Shown here in pieces: positions 23,788 through 35,900 of a DNA stretch of 64,000 nucleotides. The notes under the pieces are model-generated. The model was given only the letters and a program-made list of their open reading frames with translations. It made no database searches and was not told where the DNA came from. The stretch is taken from assembly GCA_022605425.2 (NCBI GenBank), contig CM061254.1:62001-126000 (forward strand), in the 5' to 3' direction. The DNA comes from Hamiltosporidium tvaerminnensis. Its lineage: Eukaryota; Microsporidia; Dubosqiidae. The translations under genes were made by a program, and so were the position numbers. The stretch's first letter is position 1. Each line of letters starts with the position of its first letter.

Positions 23788-24011
23788 AGAAAAATATAAA
23801 AGTTAATTAAGATAAAATCTACATGATCGTGTAATAAATCTTTTTTCTTGCTTTAGAAGAGAAATGATTGCAAATAGCAACTCAAATGCAATTAAAAATA
23901 CTTTAAATATAAGTAATTATGTTTTGTTTAAAAAATAATTCTTTACTACAACAACCCGAATAAATGTTTTTGATGTAAATTTTATTTAAGAATATATTTA
24001 GATGTATATTT

Positions 24012-24025
24012 TTTTATGAAATATT
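24012..24025. repeat. Candidate target-site duplication, left side of R2-like copy 1
   Basis: TTTTATGAAATATT here is repeated exactly at 27818-27831. The pair brackets the coding unit of retroelement copy 1, with 37 bases of 3' tail inside on this side. Confidence 0.5.
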
Positions 24026-27000
24026 TTATTTAATAAAATTCTGGGTTAACAAATTTTTCTTTTTAAATAATTCTTTCCACCATTTCAACCACTTCTATCT
24101 CTTCCTCCAACTCCAACTCTTCATTTGTATTAGTTGTTGGTTCCTTTGCTGTGGTTATGCCATCCAAAATAAGGGGTAAAATATTTTTTGTATTTTCCGT
24201 TTTAACATCATCTTTCTCGTTGTCTACTTGCTTTAAAGGGGGTATTGGTTGTTTATGCATCTCAGCTCCTAAGATAACACTTAATGATGCTCTCTCCCAG
24301 CTCTCCTCGGCATTTGGACCAGACTCAAATCCTCTTCGTCGATCAAAAGAAATTGTTTCGACTGTCTTCTTGAGTACTATGGATTGTATATATGCCTCTA
24401 CATTCATGGGTATTTGCAGTCTCTTAACATACGTCTTATGGTATTTTGTCACAATACCGTCCCAGGTCATCACATAAGGAATTATCTCTACATTGCATTT
24501 ATAAATAAGACCTAACTCATTTGCTAATAGGTCATACTTCCTAAGCTTCTCTGTTTCAACTATTTGGAGAGAGTCTTGGGATGTGATTCCTACTTCAATG
24601 AGGGTTATCCTATTCTGTCTCTTGTCTAAAATAAATATATCTGGTCTGTTACACCGAATCTTGACATCAGTTTTTATTCTGGTGTCCACTCTTATCTCTG
24701 CATATTCGTTATCAAGAATTTCTTGAACTGAGTGGCTTCTAATTCGTTTCGAAGACTTAAACTTATATTTATTCAGCAAGAGTAAATGTATACATCGTAC
24801 CACTTCATTATGTCGTCTAGTATAGTCATGACCAAGCATTTTTTCACATCTCGTTGCTAAGTGATCAACAGTTTTCCTAGACTGGTTGCAGTGTTGACAC
24901 ATACCTTCTGCACCCCAGAATACATTTCTATCCTGGATATAACAGAACACTGCTTCATCACGTGGTCTTACACTTCCTTTCTTTAACCATCTTGAGGAGT
25001 CATTTACACTTACCAGCTCGTTATTTCTAGCGCTATATAACTTTGAATGTAGTTTTCGGTTTTTGATTTCGTTATATAGGTTAGCTAGTTGAGCTTCTTC
25101 CAATTTCTTTTTTGTGACTTCCTCTTCCAACCCGTATTTTATTTTTAAAAAGTTTTTAATTAGTGAAAGGTGGGTTTTATTATTATTCTCAACCTTTAGG
25201 ATTGCTGCTCTTCTGGTCGATGTATCTTTATGTTTTTCCAGACAATCCAAGAGTTGCAAAAGCATATGTTCGCTTTTGAACTCGACACTATGTAAACCTC
25301 TTCCAAGTTCTTTACGTGGAAGGTATAGACGTTCTTTGCATCCTGGGCGTAGATGTATTTTGTTCTTTACTAACACTGCACGCACCGCATCATCTAACTT
25401 AGAGAAGTCAGCCGGTTCAAGTCGGAGTACACCTATATGATAGTTTAGTAAAGAAATCGCATGTTGATTAATGGCTTGAAATAAATTTCTTGCATTTAAT
25501 CTCGTGCGACAAAGTCTTTCTACTCGTGCTATAAGTTTAGTCTGTACTTCCTCAAACGACTTACTTGTTGGAATTCCTCTGCTATCTTCTATAATTCCAA
25601 GGTATTTATAAACACCTATTCCTTCAAGAAGAGTAGCAGTATCTTCACAACATGGATCATTAGTGGCTGACTTCTCTTTGTTAATTTCCAATCCTATATT
25701 ATTCATAAACTTTTTAACCTCCTCTGCCATTTCTTCCAATGTTTGTCCATCTTCGGCAAGAAGCTTAAGATCATCAATAAACAAGAGATGATTAGTCGCG
25801 TGGGATTCTGCATCTGTCTTTATTGTCACTTTTGTGTATTTCTCATTAAGCTTTCGGCTCAATGGATCCATACACAACACAAACAATAATGGTGACAAAC
25901 TATCTCCTTGCAGAATCCCTCTATCAATCTTCTTGCTCATGATTTTTTCAGGCCCTACTGATATATCAATTTTCCATTTTGATATAATTACCTTAATAAA
26001 TTTCAGGATCCAATCAGGTAAATTAAGGTTTTCAATGCATTGAGTCAAATAAGCATGATCTATTGAATCATAAGCTTTTTTGACATCAATCCATGTTGCC
26101 TTAAGATTGTTTCCGTACTCTTTATTAATGGCAATATTCAATAGGGCCTGTTCTTTCGCTCCTTGCACTCCTCTTACTGCTCCCAACTGATTTTCTGAAA
26201 GTAATCCTCGTCTTTCCACCTCAATCTGTACCACTTTAGTAACACATTTTGTAGTTAGTTTATACAGATTTGACATACAGGTTATTGGCCTGTAATCAGA
26301 GCCAGTCTTTGGTGTACCTTTAGGTATCAGATAAGTAAGTCCACAATAATACCAATCGGCTTGAGGCGTTCCTTCTAAACATATGGCTTTCACAATATCG
26401 TAAAGATATTTATGAAGGCTCGTAAGTTTCTTGATGTAAAAGTTATAAATACCATCAATTCCAGCGGCTTTCTAGTTAGGCAGCCAATTGATGATATCTA
26501 TAAACTCTTCAAGTAAAGGAAACGTGGTCTGGTGCGTATCTGACACGAAAGGTATTAAATACTCATCATATGTAACTACTTTATCATTTTTATTCCACAT
26601 TGTAGACCAAAATTCTGAAATTTCGTCACGATAAACCACATGCTCGGATTCAACGCGCTCAGATAACCCTCGATAGAATCGACCTCGGAATAACTCAAAC
26701 ATACGATTCTCTTTTCGAAATTTTCTCCTACTATCATACATCGTAATTTTTTTCTCGTACACATTCAAAGCCTCATTCTTCTTAACCAAAGCCTCAGAGA
26801 GATCATTTATTTTGCTTAAGTCTAAATTAAACTCTCGCATAATTTTTCTGAGACTTTTCGTTTCCGAAGTAGAGAGCTTTTCCTGCTTGCGAGCCTTCTC
26901 GAGGAGATCTTTGGAAAGTACTAACTTAGAAATTTTACATTCTATGTTTTCCTTCCAAGCGGATCTAGGTTTCTCCTTACGTGTTTCCTCGTCATAACAT

Positions 27001-27817
27001 ACCTGGGCCGCCTGGATGATTCGAGCTGCATCACTAACATTCTTAGGCACGTGAGATTCAGCATATTCACCTGTGATCCGATTTATGAGTTCCAAAACTT
27101 TACTATCAACCAATTCACTTGGAAGTTTTCTAGTTCGGACCACTACATCTCCGATTTCCTTCTCCGAGAGTTCCTTGATTTTGCACAAGAACTTTTCTCT
27201 CAGGTTCATATAGAGTGTAGTGTCAGTTAAAGAACATGGCTCGGCGAGACAAGTGGCGATTCTACGTCGCTCTCCATTCTCTTCTTGCCTTATTTCTCTT
27301 TCTGCCTCATTATGTGTTAATTTTTTTAACACATCGATATCGACAGTTCGACCAAATTTCCTATTATAGTACCTAAGAATTGCAGACCAGCCATTTCTAG
27401 GCATTCTCTCAAACCTTTTTTGCACTGCTGAAATAGCAGATCTAGGCCATTCCTGCTCTACGGCTGTGACAGAGTCAAGTATTGAATGCAATACCATCAG
27501 TCGATTTACTTCTGGAATGACAGGGGCATTGAGGTTTTCCATTGTGTTGGCTGGTCTACGCGCAGACGAATCGGGACAGGAAGAAGGGAGTGCGGAATCG
27601 AGCAGGCTGATTGGAGTAGCCTGAAACGTATTGCTCGATGAGGAGTGGGTGTTATTATAGATGGTCGGTTGTGGTGGAAGCGTCTCGGATATAGTTACTA
27701 CATCCCTATCACACGTTTTTATCTCTTTAAAACTAATTTCCGAGTTGTTTACAGCATTTATTTCATCATTTTTTATATTTTCGCTGTCAACTTTTTTTCT
27801 TCTACCCATTAGAAATA
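24026..27817 (-). mobile_element. R2-like (RLE-type) non-LTR retrotransposon, copy 1
   Basis: The unit is read leftwards. On the left it ends with a 37-base tail including ATTTAATAAAATTCTGGG (plus strand), which the other two copies share. On the right it starts only about eight bases before the ATG. The 14-bp direct repeats at 24012-24025 and 27818-27831 look like the duplicated target. There is no poly(A) tail. It lies head to tail with copy 2, whose 3' end is only about 76 bases from the 5' end of this copy. Confidence 0.85.
24063..27809 (-). pseudogene. R2-like reverse transcriptase/endonuclease, one nonsense codon
   Basis: A single frame of 1249 codons is broken only by TAG at codon 446 (26472-26474), where copies 2 and 3 have Trp. 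The product would copy element RNA into DNA at a nicked chromosomal target. Domains in order: a Ser/Pro-rich N-terminus; a basic helical region; reverse transcriptase from about 450 to 720 with YRPITCM, catalytic Asp in WIDVKKAYDSID (about 575), GILQGDSLSPLLF and the FIDD active site (about 677-680); a thumb-like region; a CX2CX8HX4C zinc knuckle (about 971-988); then a restriction-like endonuclease with RPD (about 1055) and the paired Glu (about 1072). The tail is acidic. This order is that of the R2/R4/Dong group. Everything but the one stop looks functional, so the copy is young or the stop is an error. Confidence 0.93.
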
Positions 27818-27831
27818 TTTTATGAAATATT
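27818..27831. repeat. Candidate target-site duplication, right side of R2-like copy 1
   Basis: Exact second copy of TTTTATGAAATATT from 24012-24025. It lies nine bases upstream of the element's start codon and inside the short spacer separating copy 1 from copy 2. Confidence 0.5.
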
Positions 27832-27893
27832 ATAATAAAAATTCTATATGGAAAATTTTATGATATAAAAACGCATTTAAGAACAGATTGAAT

Positions 27894-30800
27894 TATTTAA
27901 TAAAATTCTGGGTTAAAATATTTTTTACCATTTTTATATGTTTTCTTCTACCTCTTTAACCACTATTGTCTCTTCTTCCAAATCCGACTCTTCATTTATG
28001 TTATTGGTCGGTTCCTCTAAAGTGGTTCCTCCTTGTGAAATAAGGGGTGTATTATTTTTTGGTTTAAAATTTTTGGCACCATCTTCCTCTGTTTTCGCTT
28101 CTTTTAAAGGGGGTATTGGTTTCTCATGCATCTCTGATCTCATAATAACACCCATTGACGCTCTTTCCCAGCTCTCTTCGGCATTTAGTCCTGACTCAAG
28201 TCCTGTTCGTCGATCAAAAGAAATTGTTTCGACTGTCTTCTTAAGTACTATAGACTGAATGTATGCCTCTACATTTGTGGGTATTTCTAGTCTTTTAAGA
28301 TGAGATTTATGGTATTTTGTCACAATACCGTCCCAGGTCATCACATAAGGGATTATCTCAACACTACACTTATAAATAAGACCCAACTCATTGGCTAGCA
28401 GGTCATACTTCCTAAGTTTTTCAGTTTCAACTATTTGAAGTGAATCTTGGGAAGAGATTCCTACTTCAATGAGTGTTATCTTATTCTTCTTCTTATCTAA
28501 AATAAATATGTCGGGTCTGTTATTCCGAATTTTAACATCAGTTTTTATTCTGGTGTCCACTCTTATCTCTGCGTACTCATTATCAAGAATTTCTTGAACT
28601 GAGTGACTCCTTATTCGTTTGGAAGACTTAAACTTATATCTATTTAGAAGAAGTAGGTGTAGGCATCTAACCACTTCATTATGCCGTCTAGTGTAATCAC
28701 GGCCTAGCATTTTTTAACATCTAGTTGCTAGATGATCTACAGTCTTACCAGACTTCCCACAATGTTGACACATACTATCTGCACCCCAGAATACATTTCT
28801 ATCCTGGATATAGCAGAACACAGCTTCATTTCGTGGCCTAATATTTCCTCTCTTTAGCCATCTTGAAGAGTCACTAACACTTACAAGCTCATTTTTTCTT
28901 GCATTATATAACTTTGAATGGAGTTTTCGTTTTTCTATTTCGTTATATAGTTTTGCAAGTTGAGCTTCTTCTAAACTTTTCTTAGTGACTTCTTCTACCA
29001 ACCTGTACTTTACTTTTAAGAAGCCTTTTATTAGTGCAAGATGGGTTTTATTATTATTCTCCACCTTGAGGATTGCTGCTCGTCTAGTTGATATTTCTTT
29101 ACTTTTTTCCAGACAATCCAAGAGTTGCAGAAGCATATGTTCGCTTCGCAACTCTACACTATGTAAGCCTCTTCCAAGTTCTGTTCTAGGAAGGTATAAA
29201 CGCTCTTTACATCCTGGGCGGAGATGTATCTTATTCTTCACCAACACCGCACGCACTGCATCATCTAACTTAGAGAAGTCAGCCGGTTCAAGTCGAAGTA
29301 CTCCTATGTGGTAGTTGATTAACGATATCGCATGTTGATTGATTGCAGAAAATAAATTTTTTGCATTTAATCTAGTGTGACAAAGTCTTTCAACTCTTGA
29401 TATAAGTTTGCTCTGTACTTCTTCAAATGAGCTACGTGTTGGGATTCCTCTGCTATCTTCTATTATTCCTTAATATTTGTAAACACTAACACCTTCTAGA
29501 AGAGTAGCAGTATCTTCACAACACGTATCATTTGTGGCTGACTTCTCTTTGTTAATCTCTAAGCCAATCACCTCTAAAAATTCCTTTGCCTCGCCTGTCA
29601 TAGCACTCAATGTGGAGCTGTCTTTTGCAAGGAGCTTAAGATCATCAATAAACAAGAGATGATTAGTAGAATGGGATTCTGCATCTGTTTGTACTGTCAC
29701 TTTTGTGTATTTTTCATTAAGCTTTCGGCTTAATGGATCCATACACAACACAAACAACAATGGTGACAAACTATCTCCTTGCAGAATCCCTCTATCAATC
29801 TTCTTGCTCATGATTTTTTCAGGCCCTACTGATATATCAATTTTCCATTTTGATATAATTACCTTAATAAATTTCAGGATCCAATCAGGTAAATTAAGGT
29901 TTTCAATGCATTGAGTTAAATAAGCATGATCTATTGAATCATAAGCTTTTTTAACATCAATCCATGTTTCCTTAAGATTATTTCCATACTCTTTATTTAA
30001 GGCAATATTCAGTAGAGCCTGCTCTTTCGCTCCCTGCACACCTCTTACCGCCCCTAATTGATTCTCTGCAAGCAACCCTCGCCTTTCCACTTCAAGTTGA
30101 ACGACTTTCGTTACACACTTTGTCGTTAACTTATAGAGGTTGGACATACAAGTGATTGGCCTGTAGTCAGAGCCTCTTCGTGGAATTCCTTTCGGTATCA
30201 AATACGTAAGCCCGCAGTAAAACCAATCAGCTTGAGGTGTTCCTTCTAAACATATAACTTTCACAATATCATAAATATATTTGTGAAGAGTTGTAAGTTT
30301 CTTAATGAAAAAATTGTAAATACCATCAATTCCAGCAGCTTTCCAATTGGGAAGCCAATTAATGATATTTACAAATTCATCAAGTGAAGGAAACGTGGTC
30401 GGATGATTATCTGATACAAATGGAATCAAATAATCATCGTACGTGACTGTGTCATCATTTTTGTTCCACATTGTAGACCAAAAACTCACAATTTCATCAC
30501 GGCTAACCACATGCTCGGATTCTACACGCTCAGATAACCCACGATAAAATCGACCTCGGAAAAGCTCAAACATACGATTCTCTTTTCGGAATTGCTTCCT
30601 ACTTTCATGCATCGTAATTTTTTTCTCGTAAACATTCAAAGACTCATTCTTCTTAACTAAAGCCTCAGAAAGATCAGTTACACTGCTCAAGTTTAAATTA
30701 AACTCTCGCATGATTTTCTTAAGGCTCTTCGTTTCCGAAGTGGAGAGCTTTTCCTGCTTACGAGCCTTCTCGAGAAGATCTTTGGAAAGTACTAACTTAG

Positions 30801-31700
30801 AAATTTTACTTTCTATGTTTTCCTTCCAAGCGGATCTAGGCTTCTCTTTACGTGTTGCCTCGTCATAGCATACCTGCGCAGCTTGCATGATATACGCGGC
30901 TTCCGTAATTGACTCAGGTACATGAGCTCCTGCATATTCACCGACTACTCGATTAATGAGATCCAGAACTTTACTATCAACCAGTTCATTTGGATGTTTT
31001 CTAGTTCGGACCACCACTTTTCCAATTTCCTTCTCCGAGATTTCTTTGATTTTACTCAAGAATTTATCTCTCAGGTTTATGTACTCCGTGGTGTCGTTCA
31101 AGGTGCATGTATCAGCGAGACAAGTGGCGATTCTACGTCGCTCTCCATTCTCTTCTGATTTTACATCCTTTCCCATCTCACTTTGTGCCAATTTTTTTAA
31201 CACTTCGAGAGTTTCAGTGCAGCCGAATTTCTCATTATAGTACCTGTGAAGCTCTGTCCAGCCATTTCTTGGCATTCTTTCAAACCTTGTCTGTACTGCA
31301 AAAAAAACAATTCGAGGCCATTCCTTCGGGTCGGCTGTTACGGAATCGAATATAGTCCGCAATGCCATTAGCCTGTTACCTTCCGGAATAGCTAGAGTAC
31401 AGGGGCTTGTCATGTCGTACGATGGCTCGCACGCAGAGACTTCAACCGAAGAGGGAACTGGTGCATTAGGCGAAGGTAAGGTGTCAAGCCCACTATTTTG
31501 CATTTTACTGCATGTTTGGCTTGGTGGTGGAGGTGTTATTGTTGTGTAGGAGGAGGAAGGTAGGGGAATCGCCGGTGGGTGTAGCTTACATTTTTGTACC
31601 TCACTATCACTCTTCTTCACCTCATCAGCGTCGTTCGCAGCCTTTGTTTTGGTATTATTCGATATTTCGCTGCTAACATTTTTCTTTCTACCCATTCCAA
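27894..31700 (-). mobile_element. R2-like non-LTR retrotransposon, copy 2
   Basis: The same element as copy 1 in the same orientation, with the shared 3' end (ATTTAATAAAATTCTGGG at 27895). The 5' edge is near the start codon at 31695, and I found no clean target duplication. Protein-level identity to copy 1 is very high through the reverse transcriptase and endonuclease and lower in the N-terminal Ser/Pro-rich part. Copy 2 is closer to copy 3 than to copy 1 in many variable positions. Confidence 0.85.
27934..31695 (-). pseudogene. R2-like reverse transcriptase/endonuclease, two nonsense codons
   Basis: One frame of 1254 codons from the ATG that begins Met-Gly-Arg-Lys-Lys, matching the start of copy 1; the frame is open a little further upstream (to 31749) but that part is not shared. 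It is interrupted by TAA at 29470-29472 (a Leu in copy 1, in the segment after the polymerase active site) and TAA at 28711-28716 (a Glu in copy 1, just after the zinc-knuckle Cys). There are no frameshifts. Reverse transcriptase motifs (WIDVKKAYDSID, GILQGDSLSPLLF, FIDD), the zinc knuckle CX2CX8HX4C and the endonuclease RPD...E are all intact. The N-terminal 100 residues are Pro/Ser-rich and diverged from copy 1. With two stops it should not make a full protein unless there is readthrough. Confidence 0.92.
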
Positions 31701-31749
31701 GTAAATTCATACAAATATGTATTTTTAAAAAGCTAAATCTTATTAACAC

Positions 31750-32240
31750 ATTTGATATAATTTCTAAAATGTATTTAGCAGATAGTTTTTAAAATGCATA
31801 TTTAAATATAGAATAAGTATTATAAAAAGAAGAATACTGAAAAAAACTAAAAGTGAAGAAATAAATATAAAAAAAATATAAATAAAATTTGGTTAAAACT
31901 TCTTTATGACTTTTATAAATTTCTTTTCATCTTGATATAATTAAAAGTAATTTTATATCTTTTATTTTATTTTTTTTTATTTTTTTTTATTTTATTTTGT
32001 TGGTATTATAGAGATTTTATATATTTCCAAGAAAAATTGATTCCTTTCCTAAAAAAAAGCTTAAATATCAATATTTTTTTGGAAACCAATAGATTTTTAG
32101 ATGAGAAGATCAGTAGATATAATCTTTGAGAAAAAAAAAATTAAATAATCAAAGAAAGGGGGGTGTTAGTATAGATATGAAAACCTTTTATAGAATATTT
32201 TTATAATGAGGGGTGTTATGTCATGTCAGATTGAATAACA
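31750..32240. other. Short AT-rich spacer leading into minisatellite
   Basis: There is no gene. A T-rich tract with repeated TTTTATTTT-type runs lies near 31950-32000. The first G-rich minisatellite motif (GGGGTGTTAG) appears at about 32159. Confidence 0.6.
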
Positions 32241-32760
32241 CCTCTTACCATAGTACACTATATAATAACACCCCTTTAACGCACTACACTAGATAATAAC
32301 ACCCTCTTCTTTACAATCCTTACATTAACACCCTTTAACACAGTAATTATAAAATAACACCCCTTTAACATACTACACTATATAATAACACCCTTTAACA
32401 TACTACACTATATAATAACACCCTCTTCTTTACAATCCTTTACATTAACACCCTTTAACACACTAAATTATTAAATAAACCTTTTAACATACTACACTAT
32501 ATAATAACACCCCTTAACACACTACACTATATAATAACACCCTCTTCTTTACAACCCTTTACATTAACACCCTTTAACACACATCACTATATAATAACAC
32601 CCTCTTCTTTACAACCCTTTACATTAACACCCTTTAACACAATAAATTATTAAATAACACCCCTTTAACATACTACACTATATAATAACACCCTTTAACA
32701 CACATCACTATACAATACCACCCTTTATGATAAATCCAGTAATAAACCCTTTAGTTGATA
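32159..32760. repeat. TAACACCC minisatellite array, left of PAP1
   Basis: From about 32245 the plus strand repeats TAACACCC followed by spacers of two main kinds: TTTAACACACTACACTATA and TCTTCTTTACAACCCTTTAC. Higher-order units of about 60 bases recur several times with small changes. At its left edge (32159-32230) the motif is in the opposite sense (GGGGTGTTA). The array is downstream of the minus-strand PAP1 gene. On the gene's own strand the motif therefore reads GGGTGTTA here. Confidence 0.93.
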
Positions 32761-32938
32761 TAACTTTACAATTAAAAAAATAACCTTTTATTTACAGTTT
32801 AAATCATACATTAATTTTTATAATAGAAATATGTTTTAAATAATATTTTAAACATTAAAAATCTTCTTTTATTTTTAAAAATTTAAATTTCCTTCATTCT
32901 CACTAATTTTATAATTAAAACCCTTTTTATATTCAAAT

Positions 32939-35900
32939 TCATTTTTTAATTCTTTTATTTTCATTTAAATCTTTATTTATATTTCTTAACATATTAACAC
33001 CCTGTTGTTTATTAGTACTGGTAATAACAGGGTGTTGTTCATTATTACCCGTAGTAAGACCCTTTTGTTTATTAGTTCTGGTAATAACAGGGTGTTGTTC
33101 ATTATTACTCGTAGTAAGACCCTTTTGTTTATTACTACTGGTAATAACAGGGTGTTGTTCCATATCCCTATTACTAATACCCTGTTGTTCATTAGTACTG
33201 GTAATAACAGGGTGTTGTTCCATATCCTTATTACTAATACCCTGTTGTTCATTAGTACTGGTAATAACAGGGTGTTGTTCCATATCCTTATTACTAATAC
33301 CCTGTTGTTTATTAGTACTGGTAATAACACCCTTTTGTTTATTAGTACTAGTAGTAAGACCCTTTTGTTCATTAGTACTGGTAATAACAGGGTGTTGTTC
33401 CATATCCCTATTACTAACACCCTGTTGTTCATTAGTACTGTTACTAACAGGGTGTTGTTCCATATCCCTATTACTAACACCTTGTTGTTCCTTAGTACTG
33501 GTAATAACAGGGTGTTGTTCCATATCCCTATTACTAATACCCTGTTGTTCATTAGTACTGTTACTAACACCCTCATCTATACCTCTACTGATATTAACAC
33601 CCCCTACATCCCTACCTCTGTTACTAACACCCCCTTCACTACCCTTACTGTTACTAACACCCCTCTCTTTAGTATAAGCCCTCATAAAAACACCAACCTC
33701 ACTTCTCTTAACAACCTTAACACTAACACCCCCATCCCCACATTCTTTACCATTTTCTTTTAAATACTCAATAAATTCTTTAACCTGTTTATCTACAAAT
33801 ATTCTTTTCCCAGGAACTCTAAACTCATTTAATTGTAACCCTATAAAGAATACAGACACATCTTCATTAACACTACTTACAAATAAAGGATAATCCTTTC
33901 TACAACTACACTCCAACCCACAAATATTTTTATTAAAAAGTTTTTCAAAATTTTTATTTAATTTATTATTACTGTTACTAAGAGGGTGTAAGTTATTAGA
34001 TAGATTGTTACTAAGATCCTGTTGTTTATTATTACTATTGTTAAGAGGGTGTAAGTTGTTAGTACTGTTATTAAGACCCTGTTGTTTACTACTATTGTTA
34101 TTAAGACCCTGTTGTTTATTAGTACTGTTATTAAGACCCTGTTGTTTACTACTACTATTATTAAGACCCTGTTGTTTATTAGATAGATTACTAAGACCCT
34201 GTTGTTTATTACTACTATTATTAACACCCTCTAATTTACCTATACTGTTATTAACACCCTCTAATTTACCTCTACTATCCCTAACACCCCCTTCACTACC
34301 CTCACCCTTTACACCCCCTTCACTACCCTCACCCTTTACACCCTCTATATTCTTTACATTCTCTACCTTATTACACCACTTAACCCTAAACACCTTAGGA
34401 TATGGAATAACACCCCCAAACTCTTCTAACACCTCCATACGTTGACACAACACTCTAATCTTACTTTCTACATAACCTTCCCATACTTCAATATCCATAG
34501 AATTACATATAACAGTCATATAAAATCTATAACGTGTAAAAAAATCAGAAGGAGCAAACAACTTAGACCATAGTGTTACTTCATCTTTATTTAAAGGGTG
34601 TTGTTTATTATTATTGGTATTAACAGGACGTAAGGTATTATTACTTATATTTAAAGGGTGTAAGGTATTAGTACCTATATTAAGACCCGGTACACCACAA
34701 GTACCTATATTAACACCCCCTCCTTTATCACTAACACCCCATGCCATACTCTTATCACTAACACCCCCTCCTTTATCACCCCCTAAAATCTCACTAACAC
34801 CCCCTCCTTTATCACCCCCTCCTATCTCACTATCACCCCCTCCTATCTCACTATCACCCCCTCCTATCTCACTAACACCCCTTACATACTCATCTATTAT
34901 ATTACTTGCTTTCTTCATTTCCTCTACAATAACACCCAACGTACTACTACTTACATTATGCGTAGAACACATATAAGGATAAGCAGGTGTAATAACAGGC
35001 ATCTTATGAAACCTATCACCCGGACAACTCTTAGGATCCCATACCTTAAGATTTAACCCACATTCCTCATACTCCCTTATAATAACAGGTACAGGCCATT
35101 TCCATTCACTAAAAATTTTAAAAAATTTTTTTAATAAATAAAAAGCATTTCCATTCGGATAAAGTAAACATATTTTAGCAACACATATTGCATAACTAAC
35201 ACCCCCCATATACCCATATACATTACCATATAACCCTTTACGTTTAGCCCATAATTTAACACCCTTTAAACATACTCTAAAATTCTCTTTATTATTAACA
35301 CCCTCTAATATTATATCAGTTACTCTACTACCATTAACACTTAATATACATTTCTCATCCATACCCTTTAAAATATTATTATTTAGTAAACATAACCCTT
35401 TATCTATAAACATAGTATTTAACCTACAAAATACTAAATCTATATTTATATTAGAAATACGTAATTTTATAAGAGGAACATAAGCATGTTCAACAACAGC
35501 AATAACAAGGATATTATTATTATTTGTATTTATTTCTTTATTATTATTTGTATTATTTATTTCTTTATTTGTATTTATATTAGTATTTGTATTATGTGTA
35601 TTTATATTAGTATTTATTTCTTTATTTGTATTACTACTACTAATATAATCTTTACCCTTACTACTACTAATATTATTATTATTATTACTATTTATATTAC
35701 CCTCACTACTAATATTATTATTACCCTTACTACTATCTAATTCCTTATAATCTCTACTACTACTAATATTATTATCTAATTCCTTATAATCTCTACTACT
35801 AATATTACCGTTACATCTTAGATAATCTACAAATGTGGTAAAGAAATCAGTTCTTGTAATAAATCGAGGAAACAATACTAAAGTATCTATATCAGAATAT

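Noticed and set aside
33005-33763. 252-codon plus-strand frame antisense to the poly(A) polymerase
   Set aside because: It exists because the 30-bp repeat unit has no stop in that frame. The product is a simple repeat with no start context, while the minus strand encodes a clear enzyme.
33001-34250. CRISPR-like array of 30-bp repeats
   Set aside because: There are no unique spacers, units are contiguous and in a coding frame, and the genome is eukaryotic. The same applies to the 76-bp array at 23.4 kb and the hairpin units at 43.85 kb.
35486-35740. Hydrophobic plus-strand frame inside the PAP1 gene
   Set aside because: It is the antisense of the Asn/Ile/Ser-rich insertion of PAP1. Composition explains it fully.
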